DNA of 64,000 nucleotides from Hungatella sp. UBA7603. Lineage in GTDB: Bacteria > Bacillota > Clostridia > Lachnospirales > Lachnospiraceae. The stretch spans positions 145,534 through 209,533 of the forward strand of contig DLJZ01000014.1 of NCBI GenBank assembly GCA_002478865.1, written 5' to 3'. The position numbers were made by a program, and so were the translations under genes. Below the pieces are notes generated by a model, which saw only the letters and a list, made by a program, of their open reading frames with translations, searched no databases and was not told the DNA's origin. This document shows, one piece after another, positions 44,921-55,400 of this stretch. The stretch's first letter is position 1. Each line of letters begins with the position of its first letter.

Positions 44921-46141
44921 ATGAGTCTAATTAAAAAAAGTATCATGTATTTTAAATCAGAAGGATTATTATATACACTGAAGAAAACTATTCATAAGAT
45001 ATATAAAGAAATTAAAAAAATACCGTCTATTGTCATTGAAAAACTGTATGCTGAAAGAGTTATACTGCAGTTAGTTGATATATTTAAAGGTAAAGATGTT
45101 TATATTATTATTCCATGTATTGATTGGAATATTCCGCTTTATCAAAGACCCCATCAGATGGCTTCAGAATTAGCTAAACGACAAAACACTATGGTTCTTT
45201 TTGTACCGGATCAATATGAGTATGATAATTTTCCTATATATAAGGTTTTGAATGATGGTTTGTGGCTATTTTCCAATAGAATTATTAATAAGTTGGATAA
45301 GCTATTACAACATGCCAATAGTAAAGTCGTTTTTATGTCATGGACAAGACATGCAGATTTATTGTGCAAATTTCAATACGATAAATTAGTTTATGAATAT
45401 ATAGATGATATGTCATTATTTTACTATTATAATGAGCAAATGGAAGAAACTCATAGAAGCTTAATGAGTCAATCTGATATTACTATTTGTACGGCAACAA
45501 AGCTATATCAGACTGCCTTAAAATATACTGATAAAGCAATATTAAGTGAAAATGCAGGAGATTACGAATTTTTTAAAAACAATAGGAATGCACCTATAGC
45601 TAAAGAATTGGTGGATATTATAGATAAATATGATTGTGTTATAGGCTATTACGGTTGCTTAGCATATTGGTTTGATTATTCTACGATATGTGAAGTGGCG
45701 AAGAGGCGAGAGGATTGGTTGTTTGTATTGGTCGGTTATGAATTTGATCACTCTTCTGAAGTGATTAAGAATGCAAAACTTTCTAATATAATTCATATAC
45801 CTGCACAGCCATATCATAGGCTTCCGAGTTTTGTAGCTGGATTTGATATACAAACAATACCATTCGTTATTAATGAAGTTACGAAATCCACCTCGCCTGT
45901 AAAATTGTTTGAATATATGGCTAGTGGAAAACCTATTGTCACTTCGAAAATGCCAGAGTGTCTAAGGTACGAGTCAGCATTAACTTATGAAGATGCAGAT
46001 GAATTTATTGAGCGTGTAAAATATTTGACTAAATTAGATAAAACAGATATGTATTATAAAAAATTAGAGCAAGAAGCATTAGAAAATGCGTGGGAAGCAA
46101 GGGTAGATAAGATTCTTGAATTTCTAAAAATGGAGGATTAA
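44921..46141 (+). CDS. GT4-like glycosyltransferase
   Basis: The 406-residue product has a basic N-terminal helix, then IIIPCIDWNIPLYQRPHQMA, a pattern found in glycosyltransferases of capsule and S-layer clusters. The second GT-B half has VIGYYGCLAYWFDYSTICEV and a donor-binding TSPVKLFEYMASGKPIVTSK carrying the conserved Glu residues. It lies 9 bases after the previous gene and 2 bases before wecB, so it is translationally coupled. Substrates are unknown. Confidence 0.85.
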   Translation: MSLIKKSIMYFKSEGLLYTLKKTIHKIYKEIKKIPSIVIEKLYAERVILQLVDIFKGKDVYIIIPCIDWNIPLYQRPHQMASELAKRQNTMVLFVPDQYEYDNFPIYKVLNDGLWLFSNRIINKLDKLLQHANSKVVFMSWTRHADLLCKFQYDKLVYEYIDDMSLFYYYNEQMEETHRSLMSQSDITICTATKLYQTALKYTDKAILSENAGDYEFFKNNRNAPIAKELVDIIDKYDCVIGYYGCLAYWFDYSTICEVAKRREDWLFVLVGYEFDHSSEVIKNAKLSNIIHIPAQPYHRLPSFVAGFDIQTIPFVINEVTKSTSPVKLFEYMASGKPIVTSKMPECLRYESALTYEDADEFIERVKYLTKLDKTDMYYKKLEQEALENAWEARVDKILEFLKMED

Positions 46142-46143
46142 AA

Positions 46144-47256
46144 ATGATAAAAGTAATGAGTGTATTTGGAACCAGACCAGAAGCTATAAAAATGTGTCCT
46201 TTGGTACTGGAGCTGTGTAGACACCCTGAGATTGATAGTAGAGTGTGCTTGACGGGACAACATCGAGAGATGTTAGACCAGGTTATTAATATTTTTGATA
46301 TTAAGGTTGATCTTGATTTGGATATTATGAAACCAAAACAAACATTGACTACAATTACAACAAATGTATTAGAGAAAATGGAAAAGGTATTTTTAGATGA
46401 AAAGCCTGATATTGTTTTGGTACATGGAGATACCTCTACATCATTTGTAGTTGCCCTTGCGGCATTCTATCAGCAAATTCCCGTCGGACATGTTGAAGCG
46501 GGCTTAAGAACATTTAATAAATATTCTCCTTTTCCGGAAGAAATGAATCGAAATTTAACTGGAAAAATTGCTGGATTTCATTTTGCCCCTACAATTAGTA
46601 ATAAAAGAAATTTGGAAAAAGAGAATATTGTCGACAATGTATTTGTTACTGGAAATACAGTAATTGATGCGTTTAAAACAACGGTAAAGAAAGATTATAT
46701 CTACAAAGATGAGATGTTAAAGACCATTAATATGAAGGATAAAAGAGTCGTGTTAATGACAGCTCATAGAAGAGAAAATCTGGGAGAACCATTGCAGAAT
46801 ATATTTAGGGCAGTTAAAAGAATTGCAGAAGAATATAAGGATGTTTTAGTTGTTTACCCTGTACATTTAAATCCAGTTGTAAGAGAAGCTGCTGCTAGTA
46901 TACTTGGGGAGACAAAGAATGTATTTCTTATTCCGCCTATAGATGTTGAAGACATGCATAATCTAATGAGCAGAAGTTACTTAGTAATGACCGATTCTGG
47001 AGGATTGCAAGAGGAAGCACCATCTTGTGGCGTTCCAGTACTTGTGATGCGTACTGAAACAGAGAGACCAGAGGCTGTTGAGGCAGGTACAGTTAAAGTG
47101 GTAGGAGTAAATGAAGACGATATTTATCTGAACGCAAAAGAATTACTCGATAACAATGAAGCATATGAGAAGATGGCAAAGGCAGTTAATCCTTATGGAG
47201 ATGGTCATGCTAGTGAACGAATTGCAAAAATTATTTTAGATTGGAAAAAGAGGTAA
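46144..47256 (+). CDS. wecB: UDP-N-acetylglucosamine 2-epimerase (non-hydrolysing)
   Basis: The 370-residue product has VFGTRPEAIKMCPLV at residues 6-20, LTGQHREMLDQV, VLVHGDTSTSFV, VGHVEAGLRT, MTAHRRENLGEPL and the late DSGGLQEEAPSCGVPVLVMR, followed by ETERPEAVEAGT. This is full agreement with WecB/MnaA. It interconverts UDP-GlcNAc and UDP-ManNAc. GGAGGA just before the ATG supports the start. ManNAc is a common linkage or backbone sugar of Gram-positive wall and S-layer polymers; no dehydrogenase to ManNAcA is seen here. Confidence 0.96.
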   Translation: MIKVMSVFGTRPEAIKMCPLVLELCRHPEIDSRVCLTGQHREMLDQVINIFDIKVDLDLDIMKPKQTLTTITTNVLEKMEKVFLDEKPDIVLVHGDTSTSFVVALAAFYQQIPVGHVEAGLRTFNKYSPFPEEMNRNLTGKIAGFHFAPTISNKRNLEKENIVDNVFVTGNTVIDAFKTTVKKDYIYKDEMLKTINMKDKRVVLMTAHRRENLGEPLQNIFRAVKRIAEEYKDVLVVYPVHLNPVVREAAASILGETKNVFLIPPIDVEDMHNLMSRSYLVMTDSGGLQEEAPSCGVPVLVMRTETERPEAVEAGTVKVVGVNEDDIYLNAKELLDNNEAYEKMAKAVNPYGDGHASERIAKIILDWKKR

Positions 47257-47260
47257 CTAA

Positions 47261-48073
47261 ATGCTTCGTATTATAAGAAAGTTATTTGGCTTGGTTAAGG
47301 ATATATACAGTGATAAACAACTATTAATGTCATTTTCGATCAACGATTTTAAACGGAAATTTGCAGGATCATTTTTTGGAATGGCGTGGGGATTTATTCA
47401 GCCGCTTTTAACAATGATTGTGTATTGGGTGGTATTTCAGTTTGGATTTAAAAGTGGTGACATAGGTGAAATTCCTTTTGTGCTATGGTTTATGTGCGGA
47501 ATAATACCTTGGCTGTTTTTTTCGGAAGCATTTTCTATGGCAAGTAATAGCTTTATTGAGTATAGTTATCTGGTAAAAAAAGTTGTATTTAATATTAATA
47601 TATTACCATTGGTTAAAGTTTTATCTTCTGCCATTATCCATTTGTTTTTTATAGCTTTATTAACTATAGTATGTATATTTTTGGGATATTATCCTTCAGT
47701 TTATATGCTTCAGGTGATATATTATTTATTTTGTACTATAGTTCTACTATTTGCTTTGACTTTAATAACCTCTTCTATTATGGTTTTTTTCCGAGATATA
47801 AACCAAATTATAGGTGTATTATTACTAATGGGTATGTGGGGAACGCCAATAGCTTGGTCTCCTAATACATTTCCTGAAAAAACTCAATTTTTCTTTAAGC
47901 TGAATCCAATATATTACTTAGTTGATGGATATAGAGATGCATTTATAAATCATATTTGGTTTTGGCAGAAATATAATCAAACAATATATTTTTGGCTATT
48001 AACATTAGGAATTTTAGTTTTAGGTGTTTTTATATATAATAGACTGTATCCATTTTTTGCAGATACTTTATGA
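47261..48073 (+). CDS. second polysaccharide ABC-2 exporter permease (Wzm type)
   Basis: The 270-residue, six-helix protein aligns by eye with the permease encoded at 13055. Shared pieces include the first segment (INDFKRKFAGSFFGMAWGFI), the PWLFFSEAF loop, EYSYLVKKVVFN and the C-terminal LNPIYYLVDGYRDAF. Length is the same. The two are paralogues diverged enough to belong to different glycan systems. The ATPase gene follows after 12 bases. Confidence 0.92.
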   Translation: MLRIIRKLFGLVKDIYSDKQLLMSFSINDFKRKFAGSFFGMAWGFIQPLLTMIVYWVVFQFGFKSGDIGEIPFVLWFMCGIIPWLFFSEAFSMASNSFIEYSYLVKKVVFNINILPLVKVLSSAIIHLFFIALLTIVCIFLGYYPSVYMLQVIYYLFCTIVLLFALTLITSSIMVFFRDINQIIGVLLLMGMWGTPIAWSPNTFPEKTQFFFKLNPIYYLVDGYRDAFINHIWFWQKYNQTIYFWLLTLGILVLGVFIYNRLYPFFADTL

Positions 48074-48085
48074 TGGAGTTAAATA

Positions 48086-49462
48086 ATGAAAAATTCAGAA
48101 TATAAAATTATAGTTAATAATGTTTCAAAATCCTATAAAATGTATAATAATCCGATAGACAAAATGAAAGAGGGTTTAAGTCTAACCGGAAAGAGCTTGC
48201 ACACGGACTTTTGGGCACTTAAAAATGTGAATTTTAAGGTTAAGCATGGTGAAATTCTAGGTATTATGGGGAGAAATGGTGCTGGAAAATCCACCCTTTT
48301 AAAGATAATAACAGGAGTATTGAGACCAACTTATGGCGATGTTTTAGTTGAAGGAAGAATATCATCACTACTGGAACTCGGTGCGGGTTTTAATATGGAA
48401 TATAGTGGGATTGAAAATATCTACTTCTATGGTATGCTAATGAAATTAACGAGAGAGCAAATAGATGATAGGCTGCAGGAAATTATTGACTTTGCAGAAA
48501 TAGGGGATTATGTAAATCAACCGGTGAAAACTTATTCCAGTGGTATGTTTGCACGGCTTGCATTTTCTTGTGCAATTAATGTTGAACCTGATATCTTAAT
48601 AGTGGATGAAATTTTAAGTGTAGGAGATATGAGATTTCAATCAAAATGTTTTAATAAGTTTAAAGAATTCAAGAAAAAAGGAGTTACTATCTTATATGTA
48701 GGGCACGATGTAGGATTGATGAAAACATTTTGTGATTCAACAGTCTGGCTGAATAATGGTGAAATTGTAATGGCTGGAGATCCTGCATATGTCGTATCAA
48801 AATATACTGAATTTATGTATTTGGATGATATTTCTGAGTTTACAACATATAAAATGTTTCAAAAAGATGAGAAGAAGATGAATGTTATAGATGAAGAGTT
48901 AAGTGGCGGTGAAGATAAAGAAGTTATTGGAATGGTTCACATAAAAGGTGGTCCAGAAGTAAAGGTGGAAGAAAAAATACAAGATAAAATAGAAGATAAA
49001 TCAGAAGATAAATCGATCACACACTGGGGAACAAATATTGGGACGATAAAGAACGTTATGTTAACCACTGAAAATGATTTTGAAAAAAATCATTTTTCAC
49101 CAGAGGACATGATTAAAATAAAAGTTGTATTTGATAGTACCGTTATAGATAATTTAAACAAATTTTCAGTTGCATTTTCAATTAAAAATAAAGAAGGAAC
49201 AGATTTGATTGTTAAAACAACCTATGACGAGGATATATATTTTGATACTCCTAATAAAAAGCAAGCTGTCACATTTTCGTTAATAACACATTTAGCTGTT
49301 GGCGACTACTATCTTGTGGTTGCTTTAGAAGATAGAAAAAATCCTGCAATTATATATTACGAATATATCGAAGGTGCAAAATATTTTAAGATTTATTCTG
49401 ATAAAAAGATTTTTGGAATAGTAGATATCAAAACAGATATAAAAATTGAAAATATGGAGTGA
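48086..49462 (+). CDS. second polysaccharide exporter ATPase with C-terminal Wzt domain
   Basis: The 458-residue product has an ABC domain (Walker A GRNGAGKST, signature YSSGMFARL, Walker B ILIVDEILSVGD). A charged linker near residues 265-315 contains short repeated Glu-Asp-Lys units (EDKSEDKS), and a C-terminal Wzt-type domain starts near residue 315. The linker insertion is not seen in the first cluster's ATPase. The end domain probably senses the cap on the finished glycan, and the next protein carries a methyltransferase that could place it. Confidence 0.92.
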   Translation: MKNSEYKIIVNNVSKSYKMYNNPIDKMKEGLSLTGKSLHTDFWALKNVNFKVKHGEILGIMGRNGAGKSTLLKIITGVLRPTYGDVLVEGRISSLLELGAGFNMEYSGIENIYFYGMLMKLTREQIDDRLQEIIDFAEIGDYVNQPVKTYSSGMFARLAFSCAINVEPDILIVDEILSVGDMRFQSKCFNKFKEFKKKGVTILYVGHDVGLMKTFCDSTVWLNNGEIVMAGDPAYVVSKYTEFMYLDDISEFTTYKMFQKDEKKMNVIDEELSGGEDKEVIGMVHIKGGPEVKVEEKIQDKIEDKSEDKSITHWGTNIGTIKNVMLTTENDFEKNHFSPEDMIKIKVVFDSTVIDNLNKFSVAFSIKNKEGTDLIVKTTYDEDIYFDTPNKKQAVTFSLITHLAVGDYYLVVALEDRKNPAIIYYEYIEGAKYFKIYSDKKIFGIVDIKTDIKIENME

Positions 49463-49466
49463 GAAT

Positions 49467-52400
49467 ATGGAGCAAATCAATTCAAGGGAATATTGGAATA
49501 ATCGATTTAAAACGAACGATTGGAATGATCATATGGGAATGGAACAAACAAAATATTTTGCTCAATTAGCATGTAGGTTAATGCCTGATTGGTTTGTAAA
49601 GGATGTTTGTAGAAATGAGTATACAATATGTGATTTGGGATGTGCAGAAGGGGATTCAATACCAATACTACAGTCTACATTTCCAACTGCAAAAATTGTT
49701 GGAGAGGACTTTTCTGATGAGGCAATTATTCGGGCAGGTAAAAAATATGAGGAGTATTTTTTTAAGGTCTCAAATATGTTACAGCCAGAAAAAGAAGATA
49801 TTTATCCTGTGATTTTTTCCTCCAATACTATAGAACATTTTAGGAATACGCATCAAGTATTAAAAATGTTGGAAAAAAGAACATCTAATTATCTTGTGTT
49901 GTTAATTCCATTTAGAGAAGATTTTGAAATAGAAGAACATGAAGTGAAGCTAGACACCAATATGATTCCTTGCAAGCTAGAAGATTCTTTTTTAGTTTAT
50001 GCAAGATCTGTATACTGCAATTCAGAGTATTATGGTAAGGAGCAATTATTATTAATTTATTCAAAAGACAAAAGCATAATAAAAGCGAGTTTTTTATCAG
50101 ATCTAACTGAAAACTTGGTGAATGAAAATAACAAACGATTACAAACTGAATATCAAGAATTGAAAAATGATTGGCAGAGATTAAATGATAATTTGTATTT
50201 GTCAAATGAACAAATTAAGGATTTGGAAAGTCAAAACAAGAGTTTAGAAAATCAAAATCTGGATTTGAATGAGGAATCTGTGGATTTAAAGAATTTAATA
50301 AAAAAGGTACAAGGCGATAAGGAAGCAGATTCACAAGAAATGAAAGATAGGTTAAGTAAAAATAAGAACTATATATTAGAGAGTTATAATTATATTACAG
50401 AAGCGCGTAATGCAAACAGCTATAAAAAATTATTGTATTTAAGGAGAATAAAAGAGCAACTTTTTCACGGTGATAAACTTGCAAAAAAAGATTTTATAAA
50501 ATACTCTTTAAATAAATTACTACGTAAAACAAAATATAATTGTAATTCATTGTATAAGTTCGATAAGTTATCAATTGCCCAGACAAACTTAGAGGAGATG
50601 CTAAATAATATATCAGATAATAATCAAAGCATTAATTATTTAAATACTGAAAGTAACTGTAAAAATACCAGACAGATTTATTTGTTCTGTGGTGTGCCTT
50701 ATTATGATATAGGTGGAGGGCAAAGGTGTTCACAATTAGCTAATACGTTCAATAAAATGGGTTATGATGTGTACTATTATTATGCATTTGATTCTAGTGA
50801 GAGTGTTAAATATGATTTGACAATGCCTGCAATCCAGCATGAGCATATTGATAATATTCAAGTTCACAATATATTTGAGAATATAAAAGAGGAGGCCATT
50901 TTTATTTTTGAAGCACCATATTTTAAATTTGTTCCATATCTAGAAAAAGCTAAGCAATTAAATGTAAAAACAATCTATGAGCATATCGATAACTGGGAGA
51001 CGAGTTTAGGTTCATTATTATATAATAAGGCTTCATTTGATATATTTATTCAGTTAAGTGATATATTGGTTGCAACAAGTTTGGAACTTGTAAAACAAAT
51101 ACAAAAACATACAAACAAGGAAATTGCATATTTACCCAATGCAGTTAATATTACAATGTTTGAATCAGAATATTTTTATCAGCAGCCAAAGGATTTGAAA
51201 ATTGGACGAAAAAAAACATTAATATATTTTGGATCGTTATGGGGAGAATGGTTTGACTGGGATATTATTAAAAATACAGCTATCAATTGTCCTGATAGTA
51301 CTTTTAATATGATTGGTGATTATTCAGGGATACCACAAATTGTAAAGTCAATGCCAAGCAATGTTCATTTCTTAGGGTTGAAAAAGCAACAAGAACTTCC
51401 TGCATATTTGAAATTTAGTAATATAGCATTACTGCCATTTAAAAATTGCGAAATAGGTAAATATGTATCTCCTCTAAAAATATTTGAATATATAGCAATG
51501 AAAAAAATGGTATTGGCTACTCCTTTACCCGATATTATTAATTACCCAAATACCATATGTACGGAAGATTATAAGATATGGGTAAAATATATAAATGATA
51601 ATGATACTGAAGTTGTTAATCCAGATGAGTTTATTTCTGAAAACTCATGGTATAACAGATGTAATAGTTTATTGAATCTAGGGGAATTGGATTTTATTGG
51701 TCAAGAAGAAATCAAACAGAAAAAAATATCAATAATTGTTTTAAATTATAATAATAAATCAGTAATATTTAGATGCATAGATTCCTTACTCAAGCACAAA
51801 AATAGATATGAATACCAAATAGTGGTAGTTGATAATAATAGTACAGATGGTTCCTTTGAATTATTGCAGAAAAAGTATAGTGGATTAATAACCCTTGTAA
51901 AAAACGAAGTTAATGGTTGTTCATCTGGAAGAAATTTAGGTGTTAAAAATGCACATGGTGAAATTTTTGTTTTCTTAGACAGTGACCAGTGGGTGATATG
52001 TGATCGATGGTTAGATAGTGCTTTATATATCTTAAAAGGTTATAAAGGTATTGGCGCATTGTCTTGGGGAGCTGGTTGGTTTAATGAAGGATTATTAACT
52101 GGACCTATTGTAGATTATTATCCTAATAGAGCGGTTAAGAGTAATCAGTTGTTTAGAGATAATATTTCGTATTTAGCCACAAGTGGATTTGTAATTAAAA
52201 GAGATATATTTAATAAAACAGATGGATTTGATGAAAAGTATGATCCAACTTGTTATGAAGATACGGATTTATCTTTTCAAGTAAGAGATCTTGGTTTAAA
52301 GACAGTATATTGTCCTTATATGGGAATCATGCATTTGCCTCATCAGACTACAAATTCTGGAACAACGAAACATAGCGATCTGATGGAGCGAAATGGAAAT

Positions 52401-52472
52401 TACTTTTTAAATAAATGGCATAATAAGAATGAAAGACTACTGTTAGAGGCATGGAGTCGTAAAGCTTTCTAA
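49467..52472 (+). CDS. giant fusion: methyltransferase, coiled coil, GT4 and GT2 glycosyltransferases
   Basis: The start is ATG at 49467; an upstream in-frame ATG at 49446 lies inside the ATPase gene. The 1001 residues hold four parts. A class I methyltransferase (motif I ICDLGCAEGD near 53-62, then the SSNTIEHF segment) is followed by a long coiled coil (about 218-310) rich in Asn, Leu, Glu and Lys. A GT-B domain (about 400-720) starts with LFCGVPYYDIGGGQR and has YVSPLKIFEYIAMKK. A GT2 domain (about 750-990) has ISIIVLNYNNK, VVDNNSTDGS and FLDSDQW. It mirrors the giant protein of the first cluster with domain order changed and the kinase absent. Confidence 0.87.
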   Translation: MEQINSREYWNNRFKTNDWNDHMGMEQTKYFAQLACRLMPDWFVKDVCRNEYTICDLGCAEGDSIPILQSTFPTAKIVGEDFSDEAIIRAGKKYEEYFFKVSNMLQPEKEDIYPVIFSSNTIEHFRNTHQVLKMLEKRTSNYLVLLIPFREDFEIEEHEVKLDTNMIPCKLEDSFLVYARSVYCNSEYYGKEQLLLIYSKDKSIIKASFLSDLTENLVNENNKRLQTEYQELKNDWQRLNDNLYLSNEQIKDLESQNKSLENQNLDLNEESVDLKNLIKKVQGDKEADSQEMKDRLSKNKNYILESYNYITEARNANSYKKLLYLRRIKEQLFHGDKLAKKDFIKYSLNKLLRKTKYNCNSLYKFDKLSIAQTNLEEMLNNISDNNQSINYLNTESNCKNTRQIYLFCGVPYYDIGGGQRCSQLANTFNKMGYDVYYYYAFDSSESVKYDLTMPAIQHEHIDNIQVHNIFENIKEEAIFIFEAPYFKFVPYLEKAKQLNVKTIYEHIDNWETSLGSLLYNKASFDIFIQLSDILVATSLELVKQIQKHTNKEIAYLPNAVNITMFESEYFYQQPKDLKIGRKKTLIYFGSLWGEWFDWDIIKNTAINCPDSTFNMIGDYSGIPQIVKSMPSNVHFLGLKKQQELPAYLKFSNIALLPFKNCEIGKYVSPLKIFEYIAMKKMVLATPLPDIINYPNTICTEDYKIWVKYINDNDTEVVNPDEFISENSWYNRCNSLLNLGELDFIGQEEIKQKKISIIVLNYNNKSVIFRCIDSLLKHKNRYEYQIVVVDNNSTDGSFELLQKKYSGLITLVKNEVNGCSSGRNLGVKNAHGEIFVFLDSDQWVICDRWLDSALYILKGYKGIGALSWGAGWFNEGLLTGPIVDYYPNRAVKSNQLFRDNISYLATSGFVIKRDIFNKTDGFDEKYDPTCYEDTDLSFQVRDLGLKTVYCPYMGIMHLPHQTTNSGTTKHSDLMERNGNYFLNKWHNKNERLLLEAWSRKAF

Positions 52473-52479
52473 TTTCTTT

Positions 52480-53500
52480 GCAGTGATTTTTAATTGTATT
52501 TTAGATACCTTCTCAGGGCAGAGTTCAAGAAAGTCTTTCGGTAAATTTGGTATTAAATCTGAGAGTATGTGCCAGATAGTGGTCAGGAGCATATCTAGAT
52601 TGCAATAATAGCTTTCTTATGACCACGACGAGATTTGGATATGTCGATAGAGATGGATAAATTCAGAGTGTTTCAACGAGAGCATCTGCAATTTGAACCA
52701 GAACTGGTTTAAATAAGAATCAGCACGGGAAATTTTAGTTGATTTTATTAGCGCTTTGATCTTAACTAAAACAACATCCCCCCCAGTAAACGGGGAATTT
52801 TGCTGTGGGTAAGACAGACAGACATATGACCTTCGATTTTTGAAATGACTTGAATTGCTGTGATTAAAGTCTTATCGAATTCAGGTACAATACGTAAGAG
52901 ATTTAGAGCATTAAGAGAATGATCACTGACACCCGAAATCCCCGTTCTATTTGAGGTATGTGTTTTTCCATTTCGCCTATGTGATTCTGACACTGGCGAA
53001 GTTTAACTACACATTCGGGAGAAATTTAAGGCTTGATATCATGAGACATTTGTGAGCATGGTTCTTTTAACCAAGCAGTATACAAGTAAGTCTAAACTTG
53101 CATCTAACAAGATACTTTAAGTGACGGATTTGAACAGGAGGAATAGAGGAAGGCTTAATCATATAACTTATTAACAGATCGAAGATCCACTCTGCCTCCT
53201 TACTATCTGTCTTATTTCCTTTTTGAGGTTTTGTGTATTTGGAATGCGCAAGAACAACAAATCACGTTTTCTCAAGAGCACTAAATAAAGGGATTCAATA
53301 CTTGCCTAAAATTCTAAACAAGTTTCTATGCAATGATAGTTAGCAAGCCATCCAGCTAATTCCTCTACCTTTGGAAAAGGGAAAAAAGCGAGCTTGTTCA
53401 TAATCGGTACGGCTATCTATATTGGTGATTCCAATGTAGGCATAAATACAGGTTTTGTGGACATTGAGTCCACATTGTTTTTTACGAAAGATTTTAATTG
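52480..53500 (-). pseudogene. IS110-family transposase remnant
   Basis: Read on the minus strand from about 53500, the sequence gives FRKKQCGLNVHKTCIYAYIG, close to the IS110 N-terminus (GLDVHK, catalytic DEDD region). Next comes DYEQARFFPFPKVEELAGW and, near the 3' end, SRRGHKKAIIAI, typical of the C-terminal transposase_20 part. Many stops and shifts lie between, including ISPECVVKLRQCQNHIGEME near 53000. The gene is long dead. From 53501 to 53903 I see only A+T-rich sequence, perhaps the element's former 5' flank. Confidence 0.72.
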
Positions 53501-53903
53501 ATAATAAAAAACTCTTGAAATTTTTAGTTATAAAACGATCAGGGACTGGTCGTAAGGCTAAATCGAGTTAACTTTGGAAGAGATAAGTTTACGAACTACG
53601 GATGGGTCATTCATTGATGCCTCAATGGATAAACCACGATATATAAATGAGATGTAGCTGCTAACAGTCTCGCCACTGTACTCCACGTTTTTTGTATTGT
53701 GTCAGCTTTATAAGAAAAGAATAACAGAAGAAAAAATGAATTTACAGTGAAAGAAACTATTGAGTTCCATAACCTACAGGTTTATTTCTCATTAAGGTGG
53801 GTTATGAAAATGGATATAGTGAAGGTGATTTTGGTAAAAAGATTGTATTCTAATAATTAAATAGAAAGTTTAGTAACTTATTAATTCGGAGGTTTATTCT
53901 AAA

Positions 53904-55400
53904 GTGAGTAAGATGAAAATAACAGGAATAGCAAGGCGGTTAAATATCATTCTAATGATTTTTACTATTATATGTGTGGGTATACAGTTATTTGTTAATC
54001 CATATATTGGTCTTGCCAATAATGGAGATTTTGGGCGATTGTCGTTTGTTGTTGGTTTAGATTACTTGGAAGATCCATATCTTAACTACGAACAATCATT
54101 TATACACTATATGATTCCTACATTTAAGTTTATTACTCCAATGGAAACTGGATTTGTTTCTTCTGCAAGTCTTTTGCTAAAAATAGCAGTTGCTTTGCAT
54201 TATTTATTTGCGTATGATACAAATATTTTTGACATTCGTTGGCTTGGATTAGTGTATTTTTTGATATATACTATAGCAATTATACTGGCTTTTAATCTAA
54301 TAAAAAAAATGAAATTTTTGAAATCCATAATAATAGGTATATTTCTTTTTTGTTTTTTTACAGATGTAACACATGTTGTATATTTTAATACATTTTATGG
54401 TGAAGCAGCTTCTTTAGTTTTTTTAGTTTTATTCTTTACTCTAGCGTTTACTTTTATTACATGTGATTGTTTTAGGTCAATAATAACAGTTTATATTTGT
54501 GAAATCATTTGTGCTTATTTTTTCCTTCTTGCAAAATATCAAAATATTTTATCATTATTTGGGATTTTGATTATTCTTTGTATGCAACTAGATCGAATTT
54601 TAAAGCAACCCCAATTGAAGCATATATTCAAATTGAAATTCATGCGTATAGGAACAATTATATGTTTAAATTTATTGTTTACTATACCAGTATTTGTTTG
54701 CATTTCTTTGCCAAATAGTTCAAATGCTCCTACTACAGCTAATGTAGTTCTAAAAGATATTTTATTGCTTTCTAAGGAACCAGAAAAAATACTTACCTCA
54801 GCAGGATATTCAGAAAAAGAAATTGCACTTATAAAACCACACATAGGTTATAATATATTTGAAGGAGATCCAGATCCAGAATTGAAGACAATGTTTTATG
54901 ATAGTACTAAATTCAATCGTAGTAAAGAAATTAAGATGTTATTAACTGAACCAGAAATATTTTTTCGATTAATAACATTAAAAGATGAACAGTTATTTAG
55001 ATTTCCAAAATATGGGACACACCATAAAGGCTACAATACACAGCCTGATTATTTCGATCAACGTTTTTCTGCCTATTCAAAAGTTTCGCAAGTAATCACG
55101 TGGAATCATTGGTGCTTCTACGTAAGTGTAATGATGTTAATAGTTTTTTATGCAGTACGGAAAATTCTTTATTTTAAAGATAGTAATTATTTTTTATTTT
55201 ATTGTATATTGTTAGTAGCATGTTTAATTAGTTTTTTATCTGCCGTAACTGTTATATTAGGTGATTCTTCAGCTGATAGTATTAAACACTTTTATCTGAC
55301 AAATGAGACATTTTATTTTGCTTTTTATTATACAGTTGGAGATCTTTTTTTTAATAGTTTCTATAAGAAATTTGAAATTTCCAAAATAATTAAAAGATAA
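53904..55400 (+). CDS. polytopic membrane protein, candidate GT-C hexose transferase (WsfD-like)
   Basis: The start is GTG at 53904, behind GGAGG at 53888-53892. The 498 residues have about ten hydrophobic helices. After the first helix stands GLANNGDFGRLS with D42, the place of the catalytic acid in GT-C enzymes. The NNGDFGR pattern reminds me of WsfD-type glycan hexose transferases of Gram-positive S-layer clusters, but this is recall only. A large loop of about 120 residues (280-400) is probably extracellular. It would use a polyprenyl-linked sugar to modify an exported glycan. Confidence 0.65.
   Translation: MSKMKITGIARRLNIILMIFTIICVGIQLFVNPYIGLANNGDFGRLSFVVGLDYLEDPYLNYEQSFIHYMIPTFKFITPMETGFVSSASLLLKIAVALHYLFAYDTNIFDIRWLGLVYFLIYTIAIILAFNLIKKMKFLKSIIIGIFLFCFFTDVTHVVYFNTFYGEAASLVFLVLFFTLAFTFITCDCFRSIITVYICEIICAYFFLLAKYQNILSLFGILIILCMQLDRILKQPQLKHIFKLKFMRIGTIICLNLLFTIPVFVCISLPNSSNAPTTANVVLKDILLLSKEPEKILTSAGYSEKEIALIKPHIGYNIFEGDPDPELKTMFYDSTKFNRSKEIKMLLTEPEIFFRLITLKDEQLFRFPKYGTHHKGYNTQPDYFDQRFSAYSKVSQVITWNHWCFYVSVMMLIVFYAVRKILYFKDSNYFLFYCILLVACLISFLSAVTVILGDSSADSIKHFYLTNETFYFAFYYTVGDLFFNSFYKKFEISKIIKR

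Noticed and set aside
52766..52993. 75-codon minus-strand open frame as a separate small gene
   Set aside because: It is one fragment of the decayed IS110 transposase; neighbouring frames continue the same family pattern.
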